From NCBI GenBank assembly GCA_946614075.1, contig CAMOGO010000069.1:1-6404 (forward strand): DNA of 6,404 nt, given 5' to 3'. A model generated the notes under the pieces. The model searched no databases, had not been told where the DNA came from, and was given only the letters and a program-made list of their open reading frames with translations. How positions within the stretch are numbered: the stretch's first letter is position 1; every line of letters starts with the position of its first letter. Positions 1 to 5,465 of this stretch are shown here, piece by piece. Both the position numbers and the translations under genes were made by a program. This DNA comes from an uncultured Lachnospiraceae bacterium (GTDB lineage Bacteria > Bacillota_A > Clostridia > Lachnospirales > Lachnospiraceae).

Positions 1-85
1 GGTGGTGACACTGAGACCCGTCCCCGTTGTCACCCTGAGAGCCGTCCCCCCTGTCACCCCCACTGTCATCCCCACTGTCACAACC
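1..85. repeat. Degenerate GC-rich repeat array downstream of trpS
   Basis: Between the window edge and the trpS stop codon the sequence is a run of related units. On the plus strand TGTCA occurs at 28-32, 52-56, 64-68 and 76-80, so the spacing is 24, 12 and 12 bases. The two longer units (about 12-35 and 36-59) share TGAGA-C/G-CCGTCCCC followed by TGTCACCC. An inverted copy GGTGACA at 4-10 pairs perfectly with TGTCACC at 28-34, giving a possible 7-bp stem with a 17-base loop. No U-tract follows on the trpS-sense strand, so it is not a canonical intrinsic terminator, although it sits where the trpS transcript should end. From memory, palindromes of the GTGACA...GGGGACGG...TGTCAC kind are scattered in Clostridia genomes; I could not check this. 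The array may continue beyond position 1. Confidence 0.6.
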
Positions 86-1090
86 TTAATGTTTCATCTG
101 ATAGAATCCAACCTTCTTATATACCTTGGACAGTGTCTTGTTGGCGATGTAGGAAGCTTTTTCCGCTCCTTCGCGATAGACGGAGTCGAGATAAGCCTTG
201 TCCTGCAGGAGACGGTTGGTCTCCTCGCGGATCGGACGCAGGGCGTCTGCGACAGCCTCGCCGACGGCGGGCTTGAAGACACCATAGCCCTTGCCCTCAA
301 ACTCCTTCTCGATCTCGTCGTAGGTCTTGCCGGTCACGGCGGAGTAGATATTCATCAGGTTTGCGACGCCGGGCTTATTCTCCCGGTCAAAGCGGACGCA
401 GTTCTCCACGTCGCTGTCGGTGATGGCGCGCTTGAACTTACGGGCGATGACGTCCGGCTCGTCCATCAGGAAGACGCAGCCCTCCGGCAGAGATTTGGAC
501 ATCTTGGCGGTCGGGGTCGTCAGGCCGTAGACGCGGGCGCCTGCCTTCGGGATAAAGGCCTCCGGGACACGGAATACCTCTCCGTAGAGATTGTTGAAGC
601 GGTTTGCGATGTCACGGGTCAGCTCGACGTGCTGTCTCTGGTCCTCGCCGACCGGCACGTAGTGAGGCTGATAGAGCAGGATATCCGCGGCCATCAGGGC
701 CGGGTAGGTGAACAGACCGGCGTTGATATTGTCCTTATGTTTGTCCGCCTTGTCCTTGAACTGAGTCATGCGGGACAGCTCACCGAACATCGTGTAGCAG
801 TTCAGCACCCAGGCGAGCTGAGCGTGTGCCGGCACGTGGGACTGGACAAAGAGCGTGTTCTTCGCCGGATCCAGGCCGCAGGCGATGTACTGCGCGAGCT
901 GCGTGACCGTACGCTTCCTGAGGTCGGCAGGGTCCTGGCGAACCGTGATCGTATGCATATCCGCCATGAAATAGTAGCACTCGTAATCATTGACCCGCTC
1001 GGCCCAGTTCTTGATGGCTCCCAGATAATTTCCCAGGTGCAGGTCTCCGCTCGGCTGAATGCCTGACAGCATGATTTTCTTTTCTTCCAT
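86..1090 (-). CDS. trpS: Tryptophanyl-tRNA synthetase
   Basis: This 334-residue class Ic synthetase charges tRNA-Trp with tryptophan using ATP in the cytoplasm. The Rossmann fold opens with SGIQPSGDLHLGNYLGA, where H18-L19-G20-N21 is the HIGH signature. The tryptophan-pocket segment ADILLYQ lies at 135-141, with D136 as the likely indole-recognition aspartate. VGEDQRQH follows at 147-154 and the KMSKS loop at 196-200. The length is normal for bacterial TrpRS and no key motif is missing. The start is supported by AGGAGG at 1100-1105 (minus strand), nine bases before the ATG. It has its own promoter (1157-1185) and a roughly 60-base leader with a stem-loop, and appears monocistronic after the terminator of the upstream gene. 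I see no T-box, although trpS genes of Bacillota often have one. The long frame on the opposite strand is a shadow. Confidence 0.98.
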   Translation of the reverse strand: MEEKKIMLSGIQPSGDLHLGNYLGAIKNWAERVNDYECYYFMADMHTITVRQDPADLRKRTVTQLAQYIACGLDPAKNTLFVQSHVPAHAQLAWVLNCYTMFGELSRMTQFKDKADKHKDNINAGLFTYPALMAADILLYQPHYVPVGEDQRQHVELTRDIANRFNNLYGEVFRVPEAFIPKAGARVYGLTTPTAKMSKSLPEGCVFLMDEPDVIARKFKRAITDSDVENCVRFDRENKPGVANLMNIYSAVTGKTYDEIEKEFEGKGYGVFKPAVGEAVADALRPIREETNRLLQDKAYLDSVYREGAEKASYIANKTLSKVYKKVGFYQMKH

Positions 1091-1099
1091 GGTCGTTTT

Positions 1100-1105
1100 C
1101 CTCCT
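1100..1105 (-). promoter_or_regulatory. trpS: trpS ribosome-binding site
   Basis: A perfect AGGAGG on the minus strand lies nine bases before the ATG of trpS and fixes that start. It follows closely after a leader stem-loop (1119-1143) and a T-rich stretch. Confidence 0.85.
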
Positions 1106-1118
1106 GAAAAAATAGCGT

Positions 1119-1143
1119 AGGCTGCTGACTGAAAAGGCAGCCT
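1119..1143 (-). promoter_or_regulatory. Stem-loop in the trpS leader
   Basis: AGGCTGC (1137-1143 read on the minus strand) pairs perfectly over 7 bp with GCAGCCT (1119-1125), leaving an 11-base loop. Two more bases on each side extend it with one C-A mismatch. It lies wholly inside the short trpS 5' leader, between the predicted transcription start near 1150 and the ribosome-binding site. The T-rich run ATTTTTTC comes about four bases after the stem, so it could act as a weak attenuator-type terminator or as a translation-modulating hairpin. It is too small for a T-box, and no TRAP-like GAG/TAG repeats are seen. Confidence 0.45.
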
Positions 1144-1156
1144 GCTTTAGAAATAT

Positions 1157-1185
1157 ATTCTATCATAAGCGAAAAAGGCACGCAA
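1157..1185 (-). promoter_or_regulatory. trpS promoter (sigma-A, extended -10)
   Basis: On the minus strand, -35 TTGCGT (1180-1185) is followed by a 17-base spacer and -10 TAGAAT (1157-1162). A TG one base before the -10 makes it an extended -10. Transcription would start near 1150, giving a leader of about 60 bases before trpS. The -35 lies inside a CCTTTTTC-containing repeat that resembles the neighbouring terminator. Confidence 0.7.
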
Positions 1186-1194
1186 GAGGAAACG

Positions 1195-1222
1195 AAAAAG
1201 GGTGAGCCCCCGGAAGTCACGC
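1195..1222 (-). repeat. Degenerate copy of the neighbouring terminator
   Basis: On the minus strand this stretch runs GCGTGACTTC, then GGGGGCTCACCC, then TTTTT. It matches the order of the true terminator at 1234-1262 (GCGTGACTTC, GGTCACGCCC, TTTTT), but its arms no longer pair well: only GTGA/TCAC or a short GGG/CCC stem remains. It may be a decayed duplicate or a weak backup terminator upstream of the trpS promoter. Confidence 0.4.
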
Positions 1223-1233
1223 AGGCATAAATG

Positions 1234-1262
1234 AAAAAGGGCGTGACCTTGAAGTCACGCCC
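1234..1262 (-). terminator. Intrinsic terminator of the small membrane-protein gene
   Basis: GGGCGTGAC (1254-1262 on the minus strand) pairs perfectly over 9 bp with GTCACGCCC (1239-1247) around a 6-base loop. TTTTT (1234-1238) follows directly on the minus strand. It starts 29 bases after the stop codon of the gene at 1291-1641 and separates that gene from trpS. Confidence 0.9.
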
Positions 1263-1290
1263 GGATATCCGATCTGATTTGAAAAAGGAT

Positions 1291-1641
1291 TTAGGCTTCC
1301 TTGCCCAGGAGTGCCTGCTCCACAAAGCCCTTGCCGAAGGAGACAAACAGCCCGCAGAAAATGTAGGCAAATACGATCTCAACCAGAGATGCGGAGAAGC
1401 CGAGATTGATCACACCGATCAGGAAGAACAAAGTGAAGCTTCCGATCCAGAGGATGCCGGCCTGTGTTCTGTCCATCTTGTCCGTAAAAGCGATGCTCGG
1501 AAGGATGAGAAGAGCGTAGACATTTGCTCCCAAAAGAAGCGTCGTTTCATTCCAACATCCTAAAAGAGCAAGAACAACCAATGAGATTGTCAGGATGCCG
1601 GGAACCGACATACACCAGTTTTTGAACCACTTTTCCTGCAT
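1291..1641 (-). CDS. Small four-helix membrane protein, function unknown
   Basis: I do not recognise this 116-residue protein. It has a short charged N-terminus (MQEKWFKNW) and about four hydrophobic segments near residues 12-29, 34-53, 62-79 and 83-102. A charged loop TDKMDRTQ (53-60) lies between helices 2 and 3, and a short GKGFVEQALLGKEA tail ends the chain, so it is almost certainly an integral membrane protein. I see no catalytic motif, CxxC pair or signal-peptidase site. The gene is probably real: AGGAGG at 1649-1654 sits seven bases before the ATG, a consensus promoter lies at 1722-1750 and a perfect terminator follows the stop. It therefore looks like a complete single-gene unit, independent of trpS and divergent from lysK. 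Confidence 0.85.
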   Translation of the reverse strand: MQEKWFKNWCMSVPGILTISLVVLALLGCWNETTLLLGANVYALLILPSIAFTDKMDRTQAGILWIGSFTLFFLIGVINLGFSASLVEIVFAYIFCGLFVSFGKGFVEQALLGKEA

Positions 1642-1648
1642 ATAATAG

Positions 1649-1654
1649 CCTCCT
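1649..1654 (-). promoter_or_regulatory. Ribosome-binding site of the small membrane protein
   Basis: AGGAGG on the minus strand, inside AGAAGGAGG, lies seven bases before the ATG at 1641-1639. It makes this short reading frame credible and decides its start. Confidence 0.85.
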
Positions 1655-1683
1655 TCTGCTTGGTTTATACGTGCACCACGCCA

Positions 1684-1703
1684 TCTTCACAGCAGAATGA
1701 AGA
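1684..1703 (-). promoter_or_regulatory. Small stem-loop in the leader of the membrane-protein gene
   Basis: TCTTCA and TGAAGA (1698-1703 and 1684-1689 on the minus strand) form a 6-bp stem with an 8-base loop near the 5' end of the predicted leader, about 35 bases before the ribosome-binding site. It is short and AT-rich enough to be chance. Confidence 0.2.
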
Positions 1704-1721
1704 GCGTGCCTGATGGAAATT

Positions 1722-1750
1722 ATTATAACGGCAGGAAGTCTGATTTTCAA
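1722..1750 (-). promoter_or_regulatory. Promoter of the small membrane-protein gene
   Basis: On the minus strand, -35 TTGAAA (1745-1750) is followed by exactly 17 bases and a perfect -10 TATAAT (1722-1727). Transcription would start near 1715, leaving a leader of about 73 bases. It is back-to-back with a plus-strand promoter candidate at 1773-1801. Confidence 0.8.
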
Positions 1751-1772
1751 TATCATTCTTGTGAATTCTACC

Positions 1773-1801
1773 TTGAAATGGTTGGAAGAAATTGATATGA
1801 T
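1773..1801 (+). promoter_or_regulatory. Candidate plus-strand promoter upstream of the lysK promoter
   Basis: TTGAAA (1773-1778), a 17-base spacer and TATGAT (1796-1801), with TG one base before the -10. Transcription would start near 1808. It could drive the doubtful small reading frame at 1843-2022, give a longer lysK leader, or make a short RNA. Its -35 is 22 bases from the -35 of the divergent minus-strand promoter. Confidence 0.45.
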
Positions 1802-1842
1802 CGATCCGTCAGTGAATGGCTTAGCATTAACCCTATATTTTG

Positions 1843-2022
1843 ATGGATACTATGAAGGTGAGGTATTTTTTCTTCAGTATTCTGGCGGCGCTTGTTGGCG
1901 TATTGGCGTCCGGCAGCTTAGAGGAACCCCGGTTTTTAAGTAAACTGCTGTTGAAATATGGAAAAAGCGATGCTATAATGCGAACGCTTATGAAAGCAGA
2001 AAAATGCGGAAACTTAAGGTAA
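1843..2022 (+). CDS. Doubtful small ORF with one hydrophobic segment
   Basis: A 59-codon frame from the ATG at 1843 (or 56 codons from the ATG at 1852) encodes MKVRYFFFSILAALVGVLASG, a signal-like hydrophobic stretch, followed by a basic tail rich in K and L. A promoter candidate lies about 42 bases upstream. Against it, neither ATG has a Shine-Dalgarno sequence and the lysK promoter lies inside the frame. A second overlapping frame (48 codons from the ATG at 1797) has a weak GGAAG upstream and contains LTLYFDGYYEG, which faintly recalls the start of YjdF-type proteins. Either could be a remnant of a decayed gene. I consider translation of both unproven. Confidence 0.2.
   Translation: MDTMKVRYFFFSILAALVGVLASGSLEEPRFLSKLLLKYGKSDAIMRTLMKAEKCGNLR
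1951..1979 (+). promoter_or_regulatory. lysK promoter (sigma-A, extended -10)
   Basis: TTGAAA (1951-1956), a 17-base spacer and a perfect TATAAT (1974-1979) with TGC just before it (extended -10). This should be a strong vegetative promoter. Transcription would start near 1986, giving a leader of about 73 bases before the LysRS gene, too short for a T-box. The only structure I see in the leader is a tiny TTATC/GATAA inverted repeat at 2032-2044. Confidence 0.85.
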
Positions 2023-2058
2023 AATCACAGATTATCATAGATAAAAAAGAGGTAAAGT

Positions 2059-4074
2059 ATGCATTGGTCAGACGCTATCGCAGAGAAAATCATCGCTCGT
2101 AACCCGGAAAAGGAAGAGTACGTTTGTGCTGCCGGCATCAGCCCGTCCGGCTCGATCCACATCGGAAACTTCCGTGACATCGCCACCAGTCTGTTTGTCG
2201 TAAAGGCGCTTCAGAGACAGGGGAAAAAGGCTCGTCTGCTGTTTTCCTGGGACGAGTTTGACCGTATGAGAAAGGTCCCGAAGAATGTCTCTGCCATCCG
2301 CGACGACTTCGAGCCCTATATCGGCTACCCTTACGTAGATGTTCCGAACCCCTTCGAGGAGGGAAACGGTACCTACGCTACGTATTTTGAGGAGGAGTTT
2401 GAACGCTCCATCAAAAAATTCGGAATCGAGCTGGATTACCGCCATCAGGCTGAGATGTACCGCAGCGGAAAATATGCGGATCACGTGATCCATGCCCTGA
2501 AAAAGAGAAAAGAGATCTTTGATATCCTGGATCGCTTCCGTACCCAGGACGCCGAGGAGGGCGAGCGCGACGCGTACTATCCCGTCAGCATCTACTGCCC
2601 GCAGTGCAAGAGAGACACGACAAAGATCCTTTCCCTGTCTGACGACTGCCTGGAGGCGGAGTACGAGTGCAAGTGCGGCCATCACGGAACCTTCCGCTTT
2701 GACAAGGATTTCAACTGCAAGCTGGCCTGGAAGGTCGACTGGCCGATGAGATGGATGTACGAGGGCGTCGATTTTGAGCCGGGCGGCAAGGATCACGCAA
2801 GCCAGAACGGCAGCTACGCCACCAGCAAGGTCATCGCCAAGGAGATTTTCGGCATCGAGGCTCCGATGTTCCAGGGCTATGAGTTCATCGGCATCAAGGG
2901 CACGACCGGCAAGATGTCCGGCTCGAGCGGCCTGAACCTGACGCCTGAGACCCTGCTCAAGATCTATCAGCCGGAGGTCATCCTGTGGCTGTATTCCCGC
3001 GTGGAGCCGAACAAAGCCTTCGATTTCTGCTTTGACGACGGCATCCTGCGCCAGTACTTTGAGTTTGACAAGCAGTACAATGCCTACGCAGACGGCACGG
3101 CCGACGAGCATGTGCGATCCATCATGGAAAACTGCCTGATACCCGGCCATGAGATCAAGACCGTCCCGATGGCACACCTGGTGCAGCTCGGCTCTATCGT
3201 TGATTTCAATGTTCCGATGATCGAGGTCGTCTTTGAGAAGATCGGCACGCCTTACAAGTACGAGGATTTCAAGGAGCGCCTGGATCTCGCGAAATACTGG
3301 CTGGAGCAGTGCTCCCCGGAGAACGCGAACAAACTCCTGCCTTTTAGGAACTGGGACGTCTACGAGACCCTCTCCGTTGAGGAGAAAAAGGAAGTCGCCC
3401 TGCTCTTTGACTATCTGGGAAGTGCGACCTATACGATGGATGAGCTGCAGACGAAGCTTTACGACATTCCAAAGGAGGTCTTCGGAGCCGACACAGCCGA
3501 CCTGAAGAAGATCCAGGGAGCCTTCTTCAAGGCCGTCTATCAGCTGCTTCTGGGAAAGGACAAGGGACCGCGTCTGTACCTGTTCCTTTACGCGATCGAG
3601 AAGGACCGCTTCCTGTCCCTGCTTGATTTCTCAACGGCTAAGACCGAGGAGGAGCTGCACGCTCACGATGAGCCGGCCGAGGAAGCTGCCGAAGAGGCTC
3701 ATGAGGCAGTAGTGCTTGGCGAGCCGGATCCGGTGAAGGAGATCGAGCCTGAGATCAGCGCGGAGGATTTCTTCCGGGTTGACCTGCGCGTCTGCCAGAT
3801 CCTCAAGTGCAAGGAGATCCGCAAGTCCCGCAACTGCTACGAGCTGACCCTCGACGATGGCCTGGACAAGCGCACCATCGTCTCCAGCATCGTTCCTTAC
3901 TACAAGGCAGAGGAGCTTGTCGGAAAGAAGATCATCGTCGTAGCGAACCTGGCACCGCGCCGCATCACCGGCGTCACCTCCCAGGGCATGCTGCTGGCCG
4001 CCACCAATAACGCCTGCGGCTGCAAGGTCATCTTTGTAGACGACGCCGTACCCGTCGGGACGAGGATTTGCTAG
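2059..4074 (+). CDS. lysK: Class I lysyl-tRNA synthetase with C-terminal tRNA-binding domain
   Basis: This 671-residue protein should charge tRNA-Lys with lysine. It is the class I (archaeal-type) LysRS, not the class II enzyme usual in Bacillota. The catalytic Rossmann domain begins HWSDAIAEKI. The HIGH motif is H34-I35-G36-N37 within GISPSGSIHIGN, and SWDEFDRMRKVP (63-74) is a class I LysRS signature. C180-x2-C183 and C204-x-C206 form a likely zinc knuckle. WPMRW (228-232) and GKDHA (243-247) follow, and the KMSKS loop reads KMSGS (285-289). Residues about 350-525 are the helical anticodon-binding region. An acidic linker rich in E and A (about 526-565) leads to an extra OB-fold domain (566-671) containing FFRVDLRV, TIVSSIV, LVGKKIIVVANL and SQGMLLAA, as at the MetRS C-terminus and in Trbp111. 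Class I LysRS is usually about 500-530 residues, so the added domain explains the length. An AAGAGG ribosome-binding site at 2047-2052 supports the start. The domain assignment is firm; the symbol follows class I usage. Confidence 0.95.
   Translation: MHWSDAIAEKIIARNPEKEEYVCAAGISPSGSIHIGNFRDIATSLFVVKALQRQGKKARLLFSWDEFDRMRKVPKNVSAIRDDFEPYIGYPYVDVPNPFEEGNGTYATYFEEEFERSIKKFGIELDYRHQAEMYRSGKYADHVIHALKKRKEIFDILDRFRTQDAEEGERDAYYPVSIYCPQCKRDTTKILSLSDDCLEAEYECKCGHHGTFRFDKDFNCKLAWKVDWPMRWMYEGVDFEPGGKDHASQNGSYATSKVIAKEIFGIEAPMFQGYEFIGIKGTTGKMSGSSGLNLTPETLLKIYQPEVILWLYSRVEPNKAFDFCFDDGILRQYFEFDKQYNAYADGTADEHVRSIMENCLIPGHEIKTVPMAHLVQLGSIVDFNVPMIEVVFEKIGTPYKYEDFKERLDLAKYWLEQCSPENANKLLPFRNWDVYETLSVEEKKEVALLFDYLGSATYTMDELQTKLYDIPKEVFGADTADLKKIQGAFFKAVYQLLLGKDKGPRLYLFLYAIEKDRFLSLLDFSTAKTEEELHAHDEPAEEAAEEAHEAVVLGEPDPVKEIEPEISAEDFFRVDLRVCQILKCKEIRKSRNCYELTLDDGLDKRTIVSSIVPYYKAEELVGKKIIVVANLAPRRITGVTSQGMLLAATNNACGCKVIFVDDAVPVGTRIC
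3754..4071 (+). other. tRNA-binding (EMAPII/Trbp111-like) domain region of the LysRS gene
   Basis: This part of the LysRS gene encodes residues 566-671, an OB-fold module that binds the outer corner of tRNA without sequence specificity in MetRS C-termini and Trbp111. It is in frame with the synthetase with no stop between. The preceding 40 codons (3634-3753) encode a low-complexity acidic linker typical of a hinge between independent domains. The module likely raises tRNA affinity and may promote dimerisation, as in MetRS (inference). Confidence 0.88.
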
Positions 4075-4097
4075 GTGAAATAGATATAGATTATAAT
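4068..4097 (+). promoter_or_regulatory. Weak promoter-like element at the lysK stop
   Basis: TTGCTA (4068-4073), an 18-base spacer and a perfect TATAAT (4092-4097). It would start transcription near 4104, inside the lysK terminator hairpin, so it is probably fortuitous or weak. A better promoter for the next gene lies at 4136-4164. Confidence 0.2.
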
Positions 4098-4098
4098 G

Positions 4099-4138
4099 GC
4101 GCCACCAGCGGATTACTTCCGCTGGCGGCGCTTGCTTT
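4099..4138 (+). terminator. Terminator of lysK
   Basis: Arms 4099-4112 and 4118-4131 pair over 14 positions with one A-C mismatch around a 5-base loop (TTACT), a very stable GC-rich stem. TTGCTTT follows, a poor but present U-rich tail. The hairpin starts 24 bases after the lysK stop, which fits rho-independent termination. Confidence 0.75.
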
Positions 4139-4164
4139 ACAATGACGTCAAGGTGATTTATAAT
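4136..4164 (+). promoter_or_regulatory. Promoter of the M20 amidohydrolase gene
   Basis: TTTACA (4136-4141), a 17-base spacer and a perfect TATAAT (4159-4164). Transcription would start near 4171, leaving a leader of about 59 bases. Its -35 overlaps the U-rich tail of the lysK terminator, so the two units are tightly packed but separate. Confidence 0.75.
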
Positions 4165-4229
4165 GTATATGCCTTTTGTTTTTAGTAATATTTGGCCGAG
4201 CAAAAAGAATACATTAGGAGGAGAGAAAA

Positions 4230-5405
4230 ATGATAGACGCAAGAGCATTGGCACATTCCGTACAGGATTTCGTAGTTGACTTCCGCCACGATATTCATGC
4301 ACATCCGGAGCTGGCATGGCATGAGTTCCGTACCTGCGACCGTATCTGCGAAGAGCTGGATAAGGCAGGCATTTCCTACAAGCGCATGGATCCCACGGGC
4401 GTCCTTGCCGAGGTAAAGGGTAAGAAGGGCGAGGGCAAGACTGTTCTTTTGCGTGGCGATATTGATGCACTCCCGATCCACGAAAAGACGGGACTGCCTT
4501 TTGCCAGCACGAACGACGGCGTGATGCATGCCTGCGGTCACGACACCCATGGTGCAATGCTTCTTGGTGCTGCGAAGTGCGTCAAGTCTGTGGAAGATGA
4601 GTTTGCCGGAACGGTTAAGTTCCTGTTTCAGCCGGCAGAGGAGGTCGGGCAGGGAGCCAAGGCCATGATCGCCCAGGGAGCTCTGGAAAATGTAGACTAT
4701 GTTTTCGGTACCCATATCGCCTCTGAGCTGGAGTGCGGCCATATCTATATCACGGATCGCCCGAGCTATGCGTCAGCGTTCCATTTCCTGATCCGTCTGA
4801 AAGGCCTGGCGAGCCATGGCGGTGCTGAGCCTCACAAGGGTCACGATGCTGCAGTAGCCGGCTCTGCACTGGTTATGAATCTGCAGACCATGGTTTCCCG
4901 CGAGTTTGACCCGCAGCAGCCTGTCGTCGTATCTGTCGGAAAGATCACCTGCGGCAAGCAGTACAATATCATCGCGGATACCTTTGAGTGTGAAGGAACG
5001 ATCCGTACCTTCAGCCGCGAGCTGAACAGCCACATGCAGGAGATCATGGAACGTATCGCGGCACATACGGCGGAAACTTTCCGCTGTGAAATGGATGAGG
5101 TGAAGCTGACCCTGGTTGCAGAGGTCCTGAGCAATGATCCGGAGGCCTATAAGATCGGCTGCGAAGCCGGCGAGAAGGTTGCCCCCGGAATGGTTGAGGC
5201 GCTGACTCCGACTATGGGCGGCGAGGACTTCGCCTTCTATACTCCTTTAGCTAAGGGCGCTTTCTTCTCCCTCGGCGCAGCCCTGCCCGATGAGAACGGA
5301 AAGCTTTATCCCCTGCACAATGAGCATGTCCGCATGAATGAGGCAGCCTTTGAGACAGGTGTCGCCCTTTATATCCAGGTAGCGATGGACGCACTGGCGC
5401 ATTAA
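4230..5405 (+). CDS. M20D-family metal-dependent amidohydrolase
   Basis: This 391-residue protein belongs to the peptidase M20D group (hippurate hydrolase, IAA-amino-acid hydrolase, AbgB and N-acetyl-diaminopimelate deacetylase relatives), which cleave N-acyl or amide bonds of amino-acid conjugates in the cytoplasm. RHDIHAHPELAWHE (19-32) opens the family pattern and RGDIDALPI follows at 75-83. HACGHDTH (100-107) gives metal ligands C102 and H104. QPAEE (134-138) gives the general base E137 and ligand E138. TH at 161-162 and H363 in LHNEH supply the remaining ligands, and MGGEDF (329-334) is also typical. KGLASHGGAEPH (191-202) marks the dimerisation lid domain. All catalytic residues are present and the length is normal. 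There is no signal peptide. AGGAGG at 4216-4221 lies eight bases before the ATG. The substrate cannot be read from the sequence. The transporter gene downstream could supply substrate, but the gap of 140 bases with hairpins argues against simple co-transcription. Confidence 0.93.
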   Translation: MIDARALAHSVQDFVVDFRHDIHAHPELAWHEFRTCDRICEELDKAGISYKRMDPTGVLAEVKGKKGEGKTVLLRGDIDALPIHEKTGLPFASTNDGVMHACGHDTHGAMLLGAAKCVKSVEDEFAGTVKFLFQPAEEVGQGAKAMIAQGALENVDYVFGTHIASELECGHIYITDRPSYASAFHFLIRLKGLASHGGAEPHKGHDAAVAGSALVMNLQTMVSREFDPQQPVVVSVGKITCGKQYNIIADTFECEGTIRTFSRELNSHMQEIMERIAAHTAETFRCEMDEVKLTLVAEVLSNDPEAYKIGCEAGEKVAPGMVEALTPTMGGEDFAFYTPLAKGAFFSLGAALPDENGKLYPLHNEHVRMNEAAFETGVALYIQVAMDALAH

Positions 5406-5421
5406 ACATTTACGTATCATG

Positions 5422-5465
5422 CCGGGCAGGACCTTTAAACATCCGGTTGAAAAGGCCTTGCCCGG
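5422..5465 (+). terminator. Long imperfect hairpin after the amidohydrolase gene
   Basis: Arm 5422-5436 pairs with 5451-5465 over 15 positions with one G-U pair and one A-C mismatch, around a 14-base loop. CCGGGCA/TGCCCGG forms a GC-rich base and CCTTT/AAAGG the upper stem. It begins 16 bases after the stop codon, the position expected of a terminator, but no U-tract follows. It may therefore protect the mRNA 3' end, end transcription with Rho or another factor, or allow read-through into the transporter gene. Confidence 0.45.

Noticed and set aside
1..85. CRISPR array
   Set aside because: The units are short and degenerate, with no constant repeat separated by unique spacers.
2..1066. Long plus-strand open frame of 354 codons opposite trpS
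   Set aside because: It is antisense to a clear TrpRS, lacks a ribosome site and recognisable motifs, and its first codons are the repeat array.
1091..1230. T-box riboswitch before trpS
   Set aside because: No GGGTGG-ACCGCG-type core and no room for the specifier stem; the promoter lies too close to the gene.
1231..1563. Plus-strand open frame of 110 codons
   Set aside because: It overlaps the terminator and the antisense of a hydrophobic protein that has its own ribosome site and promoter.
2068..3177. Minus-strand open frame of 369 codons opposite lysK
   Set aside because: It lies wholly antisense to the LysRS catalytic region; such frames arise from the GC-rich third codon positions of the real gene.
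2059..4074. Identification as methionyl-tRNA synthetase
   Set aside because: The C-terminal domain is MetRS-like, but the catalytic part carries class I LysRS signatures (SWDEFDRMRKVP, WPMRW, GKDHA, KMSGSSG) and lacks MetRS motifs.
4068..4097. Main promoter of the amidohydrolase gene
   Set aside because: Its start would fall in the lysK terminator stem; the TTTACA-N17-TATAAT element downstream fits better.
3631..4557. Minus-strand open frame of 308 codons spanning the lysK end and the amidohydrolase start
   Set aside because: It crosses two real genes, a terminator and a promoter on the other strand and has a low-complexity R/H-rich start.
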